Shown here: positions 1-11,445 of the stretch, in pieces | Layout of the letters: every line of letters starts with the position of its first letter | How positions within the stretch are numbered: the stretch's first letter is position 1 | From: Diospyros lotus | Lineage: Eukaryota > Streptophyta > Magnoliopsida > Ericales > Ebenaceae | Direction: 5' to 3' | NCBI RefSeq assembly: GCF_014633365.1 | Contig: NC_068347.1 | Span: forward strand, 15,584,433-15,648,432 | DNA: 64,000 nt | The notes under the pieces: generated by a model | The model's input: only the letters and a program-made list of their open reading frames with translations | Database searches by the model: none | What the model was told of the DNA's origin: nothing | Program-made: the position numbers and the translations under genes

Positions 1-969
1 AAAGGAGATCACAAAGGTAGAAGGGAGCTTGCCTCATTTTAGCAGATTGGAGAGTTTTTACACTTGTATGCCACCAAGTTAATACACGCCGCAAATTAAC
101 ATAAACTCCCAAAATTAATAAAATTGGACCCAAAATGAAATTTCAACCGTACAGAATGTTTAGCACATATTTCTCTACTTACCTGACTAATTAAAATTCA
201 CTTAAACCTCATTTAATCTTCACTTTTCTCCCAAATTTTCTCCATTTTGCATCACTGGCGCCGTTTCTTATTCTTCTTCAATTTTTTCCTGCTAAAACCC
301 CTTCTATTTGCTCATGAAATCGGCCTGAATTGGGCCTTAAATTGGCCAAAAATGGGTGGCCAAGACGCGGCCACGCGACAGCCGCTGGGCTGCGTTGGGA
401 GGCCACCGCCTAAGGACAAAACGACAACATTTTGGGCACCCTTGGCCTGGAAAAATCAGCAGAAACCTCCCCAGCGTGCACACGGCCTCAGCCTCAAACC
501 CCGACCTGCCACTTGCCCCTTGCGCACGCGACCGTCCGCACTAGTTGCCCTCACTCAACTTATATACACACTTCATTAAACTTAAGGTGATTCTCTACCA
601 CTTCCAAAATTTACATTTTAACCCCATAATTCCCAAAAATTAACTCACACACCTCTATTCTTAACTTCCACTTATTTCACTTCCACCCCAAAATTTCCAG
701 AAATCACATAATTCAACTTATTTTATTATTTTCCTAAATACTCCCCAATAAATAATTATTTTATTTAAACAATAAACACTCAATAATCACCAAAAATACA
801 AATTAAATCAATATTTCCTTTTAACCCACAAATATTCAATAATATCCATAAACACAATAATTAATAATTATCAACTGTCTATTAAATTATTCAATTTCAA
901 TAAATCAAAATCACGTCATATGCAGAATTAAATAATTATTGACTACTCACAAATTATCGGGATGTTACA
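1..969. repeat. 3' part of an LTR, cut by the window edge
   Basis: The stretch ends at GGGATGTTACA, the end signature also seen on the solo LTR at 20437-22902 (begins TGTAAC, ends GTTACA). The body is AT-rich with a GC-rich patch at 340-540, as in that LTR. Two open frames of 110 and 62 codons over the GC-rich patch overlap, have no recognisable domain and are not called as genes. The left end lies outside the window, so no TSD can be checked. Confidence 0.45.
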
Positions 970-1303
970 TATGTCTTACCTTTTGCCACATTTCTTTACT
1001 AGTTAATTGATGAGGAGGCAATGCGAACCATTCCTTATAAATTATATGGTGGCACAAACCCTATTCAAAGTTCTACTAGGCTTCAACAAGATCAACCAAG
1101 AATCAAGGAATATTTACAAACTATTTTACATAGAAATCATTTTCAAGAACTCTCTTCCAAAATAGAGAGCTTTTCATAAATAAAACACCAAGATCTCAAG
1201 ATTCAAGGATTTAGAACTAGGTGAGGAGTTAGAACTTGCCTTTTCTTGTTTTTCTTTCGATTTGAGCTTGAGAATAGCTTCAATAAGAATCCAATACACC
1301 AAC
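970..1303. other. short unassigned spacer
   Basis: Sequence between the LTR end at 969 and the start of the copia LTR at 1304. I see no open frame, RNA gene or repeat end in it. It is probably the target DNA, or a fragment of an older element, into which the copia element inserted. Confidence 0.4.
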
Positions 1304-2787
1304 TGTTAGAAATAATGAAACAAATGGATCATTAAATTAAATCGGACTTACCTGATTGCACAGCGGAGATAGCATCAAATGGTTGAATTACTGGTGTAAA
1401 CAAAATCACAGTGGATCTTGTTTGTATCCATAGCCTAAGTGTCTTTCACTCACAAAGAGTTTTTTTAGAGAGAGTTTTTCGCATATTGCATTCATTCTTT
1501 TCTGTCTACTAACTTAAATAGATACACTCACACCCCATCTATCCATTTCCTCCATAAATGAAGGAAGTGGGTTCAACTGTTGTTGATAGTTTTCTTCTAC
1601 AACCGCACATAGTGGTTGCAGACCCACATCTAGATTTGGATCTGGAATTAGATCCAGAACCCGTTATGGGTGGATCTACCAGGGTACACAACTCAAATTT
1701 ACTTCATCTTCTACTCACACATAATGGGTTCACATACCCACATACTCTCATTTATCTCTGTGTTCCATATAGACAAATAGGTCGTGCAACCAACATACTC
1801 TTTTTTGAGAGCTTGTTGCTATACAACGGTTAGGAATAAATAGTAGCTCCATAATTCGAGTAAAGTTTGTATGCTATACCTCAGAACTATTAAGTCACAT
1901 TTATTCATATTTAGATCTCAATTTGATTTATCACTTTTCAATAAAATCTGTATTCACAATTATAATTCAACGAATGATTATAATTGGTCAAACTTTGAAT
2001 ACATCCAAATGTGACACTCAAATAGATCTTTCCTTTTTCTTGTAATCCTTCCATCATAATTCAATTGTTTTTCCATATATGCTCCGTCCAACGAAATCAT
2101 ACATGGTCTTCGGTAGCATTTCAAGATAACTTCACCAAATCATAACTTCAAGAATGCAATTAAAGGTCAAAAAGTATTTTACGAGATCCTTGTGACCTTA
2201 AGGGTCTCACACAATTAAAAGAAGAGATTCATATCTTTTGTTACCCTGTTTTGGTTGAATTTTGCACACATGGTATGAAACACGTGCTACGATATTCTTC
2301 TTCTTTCCCATGGAGCGTATGTCTTATTTTATATAAATATCGTACATATGATAGTTTAGATACACTCAGTATCTAACTTGAGTCAACAACTCTACTTTTC
2401 ACATATCTGTTAAGTTGGACTCTCACCTGGCATTCTTAAACGGGTAAGGTGAGAAACGGATCTTCACCTTTTAACTACCCTTTATAGTCTCATCTTAATA
2501 ACTCATCAAGGTGATTTTGTTAACTTGCCTTTGTGATATGTTTAAAACTTATCTTTTATCTATACACCACTTGTCATAAATATGGTTGCTTGTGTGAGAA
2601 AGCCAACCATCTGTCCAACATACCTTTAATTATTGCACTTAGCAATATGCACAAAGCATTATATATATGTGTGTATGAATTATAAATTGTGTATTAAACA
2701 CAATTGGCATTAATAAACATGAATCATTTATTGACATAAATTGGGAAAATATTATATATCAATGTTCACAAAAAAAAACATTTAACA
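1304..2787 (-). repeat. 3' LTR of the antisense copia element
   Basis: A 1484 bp LTR. Its first about 420 bp match 17172-17571, and its 1885-2787 part matches 23385-23541 plus 27040-27750 plus 28612-28721. It starts TGTTA and ends TAACA. It is followed at 2788 by the (antisense) polypurine region and then the RNase H C-terminal coding sequence, as expected for a 3' LTR read from the minus strand. Confidence 0.7.
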
Positions 2788-3316
2788 TCTACGCATTCCC
2801 AAGGATTTAACATGACTCTGGAATAAATCTCTCAGAATGGGTTTTGTGAACGGATTTGCTATCATTTTGTGTGTAGAGATATACTCCAAACACACCTCCT
2901 TCTATGTAATAATATCTCTCACAAAATTATATCTTGTGTTAATATGTTTGGTCTTCGAATGATACTAGGGATCCCTGATGAATGCTATTACATCTTGACT
3001 GTCGCAATTCACAATAACAGAATTCGACAAATCATTCACAATTCCTAAGTGGTTCAGAAACCTCTTTAACCAATAGCTTCTTATACTTCAACTGATAATT
3101 CTACAAACTCAACTTCCATGGTAGACAAAGCTACACAAGTTTGTTTCTTGCTATTCCAAGAGATAACTCTATTGCCAAGTAGAAAAACATATCCAGAGGT
3201 AGATTTCCTTTCATCTAAATCTCTTCCCCAGTCAGCATCAGTATATCCCTCAAAGTAAAAATCTTTTTGTAATATCTCACATCGAGCGATAAAAAGGACG
3301 AGAACAACTTATCCTA

Positions 3317-3388
3317 ATGGGCCTACGCGAACTTCCTAGGGGGTCACCCATCCTTAAGCTACCCTAACTCAAGCACACTTAACCTCTA
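3317..3388 (-). promoter_or_regulatory. 5S-rRNA-like Pol III promoter region, left Cassandra LTR
   Basis: Read on the minus strand, this segment resembles the plant 5S rRNA internal control region: an A-box-like part around 3365-3383 and a C-box-like part around 3342-3359 (GGATGGGTGACC core). It is slightly more decayed than the copy in the other LTR: its A box reads AAGTGTGCTTG where the other copy keeps AAGCGTGCTTG. Activity is not shown by sequence alone. Confidence 0.7.
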
Positions 3389-3735
3389 AGTTCTTTGCCT
3401 ACATTCATCTTAAAAGGTATCCAGCTGGTGTTGTTTCCTTCCTTACTTATTCTCGATATATACTATCATTCTCTAGGCTCTTGGGATATTACATTCTCCC
3501 CCCCCTTGAACACATGACGTCCTTGTCATGCGACGTTACAACCGGTGCCAGATCTCCCCCCTTTGCATAGCTGATGTGGGATTCGCCTAAGGTACCTACA
3601 CGCACCCCCCTTAGGGACTTAGCGTCCTCACTGAGGTTTGCCCCACCACCTCGCTCAGAGGCTCGGGGATCGGCTCTGATATCACCTGTAACATCTCGCA
3701 TCGAGCGATAAGAAGGATCGGAACAACTTATCTTG

Positions 3736-3806
3736 ATGGGCCTACACGAACTTCCCAGGGGGTCACCCATCCTTGAACTACCCTAGCTCAAGCACGCTTA
3801 ACCCCA
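3736..3806 (-). promoter_or_regulatory. 5S-rRNA-like Pol III promoter region, right Cassandra LTR
   Basis: On the minus strand the A-box-like TTAAGCGTGCTTGAGC (about 3785-3803) and the C-box-like GGATGGGTGACC (about 3761-3778) sit in the order and rough spacing of plant 5S rRNA, followed by the CTGGGAAGTTCGTGT-like 3' part. The 5' half of 5S rRNA is absent, so this is a 5S-derived module of the TRIM and not a 5S gene. Being in the 5' LTR of the antisense element, this copy would be the one driving element transcription. Confidence 0.75.
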
Positions 3807-5398
3807 GAATTCTTTGCCTACATTCAGCCCAAAAGGTATCCAATTGGTGTTATTTTCTTCCTTACTTATCCTCGATATATACTATCATTCTCTAGGCTCT
3901 TGGGGTATTACACTTTTCCTGGATAATAAAGGGAATAATCCATTATACCACTCAAGTACCTCATTATCCTTTTTTCGGCTTTCCAATGGGGTTGGCCTAG
4001 GTTTGACTAATATCTACTCACCATGCCAACTGCATAGCAAATATCTGGTCTTGTGCACATCATAACATACATAAGACTACCCACGGCATTAGAATAAGGA
4101 ACTCTAGCCATCTGTTCTTTTTATTGTGGAGTTTTAAGACACATCTTTCTAGTTAAGATTTTGTTTTTAGCAATTGAAGTATCTACAGGCTTGCAGTCTT
4201 GCATGTGAAATCTTTCAAGAATCTTTCGAATATATGACTCTTGAGAAAGAGCTAAAAAAAATTTTGAATGATCTGTGTTGATCTTAACACCAAGAATATA
4301 TATGCTACTTTGCCTAAGTCCTTCATCTCAAAATTGGAGGACAACCACTCTTTGATACTCAAAAGATACTCCTTATCATTCCCAGCCAAAAGTATGTCAT
4401 CAACATAAAGAGATAAGATTACAAACTTATCGTTAGATCTTTTGACATACACATAGTGGTCTTCATCAATCATTTGAAAATCACATGAGATAATCGATTG
4501 ATGAAACCTTAAGTACCACTGTCTGGAAGATTGTTTCAATCAATAAAGGGATCTCATGAGTCTACACACTTTGTACTCTTCACCCTCTTTTATGAAACCT
4601 TTGGGTTGTTCCATATAAATTTTCTCTTCTAGTTCGCCATTTAGAAATACCATTTTTATATCCATTTGAAGTAATTCCAAATCTAAACTGGCCACTATTG
4701 CTAGAATAAGGCGTATAAAGGTAAATCTTACAATAGGAGAAAACGTTTCCTCATAGTCAATTCCTTCATGTTGAGTATACCCCTTGACTACCAGACGTGT
4801 CTTATATCTCTCAATGGATCCATCAGCTTTGAGCTTGATTTTCAGAACCCCTTTATTTCCAATAGCTTTGCGATTCCTCAAAAAGTCAACCAATGTCCAA
4901 ACTTGGTTTGATTTCATTGAGTCAAATTCTTCTTCTATTGCCTTTTTCCATTTTAGTAGGTCTAGAAAGAGCCTCTAGGATAATGTTAGGTTCTTCCTCA
5001 TCTTGTAGGGTAATTAGAAAAGCTTCACCCTCAACATCAAAATGACATCGAGGTATGTGTCCCCGACTACATTTTCTAATTTGAGATTCACGTGAAACAG
5101 ATTCAGGAACTCTTGTCTCGCTCTCACTTGGATCAGATTCCCTAGATACATTTTCAGGTAAATGTACTAAACGATTTTGAATAATCGAATCATCCTAATC
5201 CTCAATTTCATAAAGAAACTGTTGTTGCCAAAATACAACAATCTATTTTTTTTTATGTGGGAGAATGTAAGGTGCGTGGTTGACCACGGGAGTTTCTAGA
5301 GACTTGTGAGTCTTGAGGGTTCTGAGAGTCAAGTGTCCCGAGAGACTTGTCGCTAAGGTACGATGAGAGTAAAATCTCGTCTCCAACGTGCACGTGCG

Positions 5399-5812
5399 CT
5401 GAGGGTCTCGTCAACAAGGCGCATTAAGGGTCTCGTCACCGAGGCACGCTGAGGGTCTCGTCACCAAGGCGCATTGAGGGTCTCGTCACCGAGGCGCATT
5501 GAGGGTCTCGTGACTAAGGTGAGTTGAGGGTCTCGTGACCAAGGTTAGCTGAGGGTCTCGTCACCGACGCGCGCTGAGGGTCTCATCATCGAGACGCGCT
5601 GAGGGTCTCGTAACCAAGGCGGGCTGAAGATCTCATAACCAAGGCATGTTGAGGGTCTCGTCACTAAGGTGAGCTGAGGGTCTCGTGACCAAGGCGCACT
5701 GAGGGTCTCGTGACCAAGGTGAGCTGAGGGTCTCGTGACCAAAGTGAGCTGAGGGTCTCATGACCAAGGTGCACTGAAGGTCTCGTCACCAAGGTGAGCT
5801 GAGGGTCTGATG
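5399..5812. repeat. 25 bp tandem array inside LTR
   Basis: About 16 degenerate copies of a 25 bp unit of the form TGAGGGTCTCGTCACCAAGG plus five variable bases. The changes are mostly C/T and G/A transitions (CACC/GACC, CCAAGG/CCGAGG). The same array, expanded to about 19 copies, lies in the partner LTR at 10788-11275, so it predates the insertion. Confidence 0.9.
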
Positions 5813-5837
5813 ATCTGGTGGCCTTAGATAATCGAGT

Positions 5838-5945
5838 GGCCTCATAACCGAGTGACCCTCATAACCGAGTGACCTTCATAACCGAGTGGCCCTCATAACC
5901 AAGTGGCCTTCATAACCGAGTAACCCTCATAACCGAGTGGCCTGC
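5838..5945. repeat. 17 bp tandem array inside LTR
   Basis: Roughly six copies of a 17 bp unit of the form CATAACCGAGTGGCCCT, directly following the 25 bp array. The partner array is at 11296-11445. Confidence 0.85.
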
Positions 5946-7289
5946 AAAATGAGAGCAATGTTAGGGCGCGAGTAGGGGTCCCCATGCAAACCCTCCGATG
6001 CCTAACTTAGTTCTCGAGAGCCAAAAGTATGGAATTGTATTGAGGGGCCCAAGAGTGCATACCTTGCCTCTAGGACGTGACCTAATATTTATAGCGGATG
6101 AGAAAGGGGAGACATATGAAAATCAGGGCGAGAATCTCGCAACCCATTTTGATGATTTTGCAGCCCATCCGAGAGGGAAAAGAGGAGAGATTAGCCCAAG
6201 CCCACTCGACCATGACCGAGTGGGGGGGGCACTCGATCATGTCTTCTTTTGCCCTTTTCCTTGGTTTGGTCTTGAGTGGTTCCCATACCTCAACTGCATG
6301 CCCGATTTACACATTGATTCAGCTTGAATATCTCAAAACTCAAAACATGAAAGTTGTATATAATTATCTTAGATTTCCATAGGACTTTGAATCAGCTCAA
6401 TCAGAGCTCGTATGAGAGAGTTATGACTGAAAAACCAAAGTAGTATTGTACCCACTCGGCATAACCAAGTGGGTCATGAAAAGTAAGGGGAAATTGGTCA
6501 CCTACCCACTTGGTCAAGATTGAGTGACCCCCCACTCGGTCATGGCCGAGTAGGTATTCATTCCCTTGGATTTGAGGGCCTCTTTTGCCTTTTGTCTTGG
6601 TTCGGATCCATCTTCGCTCCAATACTTGACTCTGAGCCTTAATAGTGCAGGTGCATCAACTTAGAACCCAATTTCAGCCTTGATGAAGCCTGAATCTCTC
6701 AAAACTTAAAATTCTAAAGTTGTAGATAATTCTCTTAGATTTCCATATGACTTTTAATCACCTCAATCAGAGTTTGTATGAGAAAGTTATGGCCAAAGAA
6801 CCAAAGTGGTGTTGTACCCACTCAGCATAACCGAGTGGGTCTTCCCCACTTGGTCTCTGCTCGACCTCTTGCTTCTTCGTCTCATTTCCTTGATCTCCTA
6901 CAACCTGTCGGGCCTTTGGGATTCATGTCCATGTCTCACGACTCTTTTAGGTCTTGTGATTCTCCAAGTTTGCAAGGCATATCAATTGCTCCTTGCTCTT
7001 TTAGGCGAGAGCTCCAGGTGAAACAGTATCTTGTCCTATAAACTTTTGAACATTACTTCTCTTTTAGCTACTTAATCTTCTATACATCCTCTCGAGCTTG
7101 TTTGCACACCATGCTTTTAAATTTATGGGCTCTAGTGATTTTCAATTCCTTTGCAGAAGTATGAGGTAGTTATACTAGTAAGTTCGCTTTCCATAGATGT
7201 CGAACTATGCATCGAACAATGTGTTTGATTCTGCTCCCAATTATGGTGTTGTGTGTAGGACAATAGGTTTGCACTTTCTTTTCACTTGT

Positions 7290-8490
7290 TGTCGGGCGAT
7301 GAGTAAGACAATGGGCTTGAGTTCATTTTTCCCTCGTTGCCAGGCTGTGGGCAGGACAATGGGCTTGAGTTCATTTTTCCCTCGTTATCGGGCTGTGAGT
7401 AGGGCAACGCGTTTGAATTTTTCCTCCTGTTGTCGGGCCATAAGCAGGACAACGAGGTCGCATTGGGTTTTTCCCTCATTGTCCGGCACTGAGCAAGACA
7501 ATGGGCTTGAATGTACTTTTACCTCATTGCCGGGCTATGAGCGGGACAACAAGCTTGAATGTATTTTTACCTTATTGTCGGGTTATAAGCGGACCAACGG
7601 TCTTGATTATACTTTTACCTCGTTGTCAGGCTATGAGCGGGGTAATGGGTTTGAATGTACTTTTACCTCATTGTCGGGCTATAAGTGGGACAATGGATTT
7701 GAATATACTTTTACCTCATTGTCAGGCCGTGAGCAGAGCAATGGGCTTGACTGTATTTTTCCCTCATTGCTAAGCCGCGAGCCAAGCAATGGGCTTGAAT
7801 ATACTTTTACCTCATTGCCGGGCCGTGAGCGGGGCAATGGGTTTGAATGTACTTTTACCTCGTTGTTAGGCTATAAGCGGGACAACAGGATTGAGAGTAT
7901 TTTTACCTCATTGCTAAGCCATGAGCGGGGCAATGGGTTTGAATGTACTTTTACCTTATTGTCGGGCTGTGAGTAGGGCAATGGGTTTGAATTTATTTTT
8001 TCCTCCTGTTGTCGGGCCATAAGTAAGACAACGGGGTCGCGTTGGGTTTTTCCCTCATTGTCGGGCTGTGAGCAGGACAATGGGCTTGAATGTACTTTTA
8101 CCTCGTTTCCAAGCTATGAGCGGGACAACGGGCTTGAATGTACTTTTACCTCATTGCCGAGCTATAAGCGGGGTAACGGGCTTGATTATACTTTTACCTC
8201 GTTGTCGAGCTATGAGCAGAGCAATGGGTTTGAATGTATTTTTACCTCATTGCCGGGCTATAAGCGGGACAACGGGCTTGAATGTACTTTTACCTCATTG
8301 CCGGGCCGTTAACGGGGCAATGGGCTTGACTGTATTTTTCCCTCGTTGTTGGGCTGTGAGCAGGGCAACGGGCTTGAGTTTATTTTTCCCTCATTGCCAA
8401 GCCGTGAGCGGGGCAAAGGGTTTGAGTTTATTTTTCCCTCATTGTCGGGCCATGAGAGGGGCAATGGGCTTGAGTTTGTTTTTATTTCCT
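7290..8490. repeat. 48 bp tandem array in element interior
   Basis: About 25 copies of a 48 bp unit. Most units contain a short inverted repeat, for example CATTGCC at 7813-7819 with GGCAATG at 7833-7839, so each unit could fold into a hairpin. Because 48 is divisible by three, frames stay open over long stretches (259 codons at 7197-7976 with a 16-residue period around GNGFECTFTSL). These are array artefacts: several frames on both strands are open at once and none resembles a known protein. Confidence 0.9.
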
Positions 8491-8939
8491 GTAAGCAGAG
8501 CATAGCAAACAACTTTCATAAAGCAATGTGTAATGAAAACACTAACATTTTTTGAAATAAGTGAGTACATCCACTGTTTCATTTTAGGACTTTTTGTTGC
8601 CTCTGAGCACGAAATACACAGGTCATGCATAATTTCAAAAAGTTTAGTTTCTCGATCTTTAACATAGGCTCTCTTCAATGTGTGTGAATTTTGCTCCCAG
8701 TTTTCTCTTTGAGGGCATTAATGGTGGCTAACTGTCTTCTTCTAAGGGCATGTCCTTTTGTGGCTTGTCTTGGTGGAATAGGAGGAGTCCCCTACCATAG
8801 TTTCACAGCCCGAGATGACATGTATGGGCTTATGAACTGGTTCATTGTCTAGAGGTGGATTCTCTCCGTAATCCCTTCCTCTCTCTTGACGTCTCTGATT
8901 TGATCTCTCCTATTCTTCTTATCTATCTTCTCCTCTTCG

Positions 8940-10590
8940 AGGCTCCTTGTCTTTGACCTGTACATACCTTCAAAGATGTCCTTCACGAACTAGCATCTCA
9001 ATCTGATCTCTCAACTCCTGTCATTGGTCAGTGGAATGACCACTAGTTCTGTGATACCTGCAATATTCTTCTTTATTCTTCCCCATGGGATGGTCAACCT
9101 TTTCGGGAGTCTAACGAGACCTGACCCATCGATGGCTGCAAGTATGGTCGATTGAGGTTGAAGAAGTCTTGTGTAATGGTGGAACTGGGGTCGAGGTATA
9201 TCTGATCCCCTAACCTGTCTGGAGTCCTCTTCAACATCACATTCCTTTCTTTTTCGCTCTTTGTCCTCATTCCCACCTACAGCTCTCATAACTTCCGTAT
9301 GGTGCACGTATTTATTTTCTCTAGCAAACAAATCTGCTAGGGATGTTAGTGAGTCCAAAGATAATGATTCTTGTAGAGGAGTTAATCGTGTTCCTTGCAA
9401 CATAGCAGACACTGCCATTGCAATTGGTAAATCATGAACTTCGAGGGTGGCATTCTGAAATCTATCTACATACTGACACAGAGTTTCTTTGTTCCCCTGT
9501 CGAATACTAAGCAAGTATGTGGCATCCTTTTTTCTTCGACTTTTAATCATAAATGTCTTAACAAATTCTGTTATGAGCTAACCGAATGAAGAGATAGAGG
9601 ATTCAGGTAAACTGTTGAACCATGTTCGAGGCATGCCCTAACAGAGTTAAGGAGAAGGCTCGGCACATTATGTCATCATCCAATCCGTGCAATATCATCA
9701 ACGACTCATAGTTTTGAATGTGATCATAAGGATATCTTTGCCGGAATAGAGGGTGATATAAGGCATCTTGAATTTTCTGGGTAGTGGCTTCTCCAATAAA
9801 TCTGTAGTAAACGGACATTTTCTGCGTTGTTGCTCCTTCATGGCTGAGATCAATTTCTTTCATTTAAGTACTTCTTCGACTACCCGATTCATGTCATCCT
9901 GTATACTTGTTGTTGTTTGGTTATCATGTCTTGTTGGCGTGCTTGCTCCAGTTTCATGGTATCTCCGTCTTTGGGGGCTTCTAGCCTAGTTTTCCTTTCG
10001 TGGGCTCTCATTTCTTCGGGGCGTAACGCGAGGATTCTTCCTTGGTGGTGGTGATCTATCCTCCGGACGAGGAGTAGATCGGGAATGAGAATCGAGAGTG
10101 GCCTCTTGATAGGAATTAACTCTCATGTTAGGCTGAGGCTCAGACGGTGGCATAAACTTTTCAAGGTATCGGGCAACGTCCCTCCAGGCATCATACCTTG
10201 GAGTATACCGGCCATGTCTCGAAGTGTCTGCATACCCTCAACATGTTGTTGTCTCAATGCTTCATACTCCTCCCGCGGGACTGTACGCGGTAGCTGTCGT
10301 GAAGTCCCAGCTTGATCAGCGGGAAGTGGCCCGGAGCCAATGTTAAGTGGAGGTGGGACTGATTGGTTCGCCACCTGTTAGCTTAGGGAAACAGAGAGAT
10401 CACCTCCTTGGGGTTGAGCATTATGAGGGGGAGGAGGTGCTCCTTGTGGGTGAGAATCGAGAATAATGGGAGGCACTCCCTGTTGTTGAGAGTTCCATTG
10501 TGGTAGGCATGTTTCTACGCCTTGAGAGAGAGTTCGTCGGTGTCTACGGGTGTTTGTCATTCTTAAGTTGACTGTTTGTCTTGTGTTTCC
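8940..10590 (-). pseudogene. Tat-type gypsy gag, degenerate
   Basis: Minus-strand pieces give a Tat-lineage gag in order. First is an N-terminal low-complexity part (10560-10123: TNTRRHRRT and EEYEALRQQHVEGMQTLRDMAGIL). Next is the core (9863-9603: YDHIQNYESLMILHGLDDDIMCRAF). Then comes the downstream core (9550-9011: ATYLLSIRQGNKETLCQYVDRF, matching the TYLLNIRQ-x-ESLRDYVNRF block of the lineage) and an ELRDQIEMLVREGHL end near 8950. A frameshift and stop separate the core pieces around 9550-9600. The usual CCHC or protease does not follow; the frame leads into the tandem array. Confidence 0.8.
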
Positions 10591-10605
10591 CACAGACGGC
10601 GCCAA
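10591..10605 (-). other. primer-binding site of the Tat-like element
   Basis: On the minus strand this reads TTGGCGCCGTCTGTG, immediately downstream of the 5' LTR that starts at 10607. TGGCGCCGT fits the 3' end complement of a tRNA-Asp-like primer, common in Tat/Athila gypsy elements; the exact tRNA is inferred. Confidence 0.7.
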
Positions 10606-10787
10606 TTGTTGTTGCCAAAATACAACAATCTATTTTTTTTTTTACGTGGGAGAATGTAAGGTGTGTGGTTAACCATGGGAGTTTCTAGAGACTTGTGAGT
10701 CTTAAGGGTTCTGAGAGTCAAGTGTCCCGAGAGTCTTGTCGCCAAGGTGCGATGAGAGTAGAATCTCATCTCCAACGTGCACGTGCG

Positions 10788-11275
10788 TTGAGGGTCTCGT
10801 CACCAAGGCACATTGAGGGTCTCGTTACCAAGGCGCATTGAGGGTCTCGTCTTCAAGGCGCGTTGAGGGTCTCATCACCGAGGCGCGTTAAGGGTCTCAT
10901 GACCAAGGCGCGCCGAGGGTCTCCTCACCAAGGCGCGCTAAGGGTCTCCTCACCAAGGTGAGCTAAGGGTCTCATGACCAAGGTGAGCTGAGGGTCTCCT
11001 TACCGAGGCATGCTGAGGGTCTCGTCACCGAGGCGCACTAAGGGTCTCATCACCAAGGCGCGCTGAGGGTCTTGTCACCCAGGCGAGCTGAGGGTCTCGT
11101 GACCAAGGCGCGCTGAGGGTCTCGTGACCAAGGCGTGCTGAGGGTCTCGTGACCAAGGCGCGCTGAGGGTCTCGTCACCCAGGCGCGCTGAGGGTTTCAT
11201 GACCAAGGCGCACTGAGGGTCTCATGACCAAGGCGCACTAAGGGTCTCGTCACCAAGGCACGCTGAGGGTCTGAT
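10788..11275. repeat. 25 bp tandem array, partner copy
   Basis: About 19 copies of the same 25 bp unit as at 5399-5812, with more units ending GCGCGC. The copy-number difference shows that the array has expanded or contracted since the two LTRs separated, or during reverse transcription. Confidence 0.9.
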
Positions 11276-11295
11276 GATCTGGTGGCCCAAGATAA

Positions 11296-11445
11296 CCGAG
11301 TAGCCTTGGATAACCGAGTGGCCTCATAATCGAGTAGCCCTCATAACCGAGTGGCCCTCATAACCAAGTGACCTTCATAACCGAGTGGCCCTCATAACCG
11401 AGTGACCCTCATAACCGAGTGGCCTTTATAACCAAGTGGCCTGCA
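11296..11445. repeat. 17 bp tandem array, partner copy
   Basis: About eight copies of the CATAACCGAGTGGCCCT-type unit following the 25 bp array. Confidence 0.85.

Larger units (their letters stand above)
3268..3912 (-). mobile_element. Cassandra-type TRIM retrotransposon
   Basis: Two 226 bp LTRs (3268-3493 and 3687-3912, TGTAA...TTACA) flank only 193 bp of interior. A perfect 5 bp TSD, CTTTT, is at 3263-3267 and 3913-3917. Antisense orientation follows from a purine tract complement just right of the left LTR (3494-3506) and a PBS-like GATATCAGAGCC complement at 3673-3685 next to the right LTR. There is no protein-coding capacity. Both LTRs carry a segment resembling the 3' half of 5S rRNA, the defining trait of Cassandra TRIMs. 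The 93-codon minus-strand frame over 3489-3770 lies across interior and LTR and is not a gene. It inserted into the RNase H region of the copia element. Confidence 0.9.
2812..5214 (-). pseudogene. copia RT-RNase H, degenerate
   Basis: On the minus strand, 4917-4252 encodes a copia reverse transcriptase. Visible blocks are YKTRLVVKGYTQHEGIDYEETFSPI, FLNGELEEKIYMEQP, the KQSSRQWY block and the catalytic YVDDILLAG. A stop sits between the LMRSLY and KQSSRQWY blocks near 4537. The RNase H part (YTDADW region to the C-terminal MIANPFTKP block) continues down to about 2812 and is interrupted by the Cassandra TRIM at 3268-3912. The N-terminal linker reaches 5214, where the Tat-like element was inserted; the reading continues beyond it at 12480. 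Not functional. Confidence 0.85.
5220..6984 (-). repeat. 3' LTR of the Tat-like element
   Basis: A 1765 bp LTR paired with 10607-12474. It contains a 25 bp tandem array (5399-5812), a 17 bp array (5838-5945) and repeated ACTCGG...CCGAGT inverted motifs (for example 6205-6240 and 6505-6552). It diverges from the other LTR immediately after GCATATCA. The open frames at 5998-6382 and 6778-7041 recur at 11497-11880 and 12268-12465 in the partner LTR and are not conserved as proteins. Confidence 0.85.

Noticed and set aside
3317..3806. 5S rRNA genes
   Set aside because: Only the 3' half of 5S is present, twice, exactly within the LTRs of a TRIM. This is a Cassandra hallmark and not rRNA genes.
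5399..5812. CRISPR-like regularly spaced repeats
   Set aside because: The units are directly tandem without unique spacers, lie inside plant LTRs and recur in the partner LTR.
7197..7976. 259-codon open frame that looks like a repeat protein
   Set aside because: It is the 48 bp tandem array read in one frame. Other frames and the opposite strand are open as well, and no start context or domain is present.
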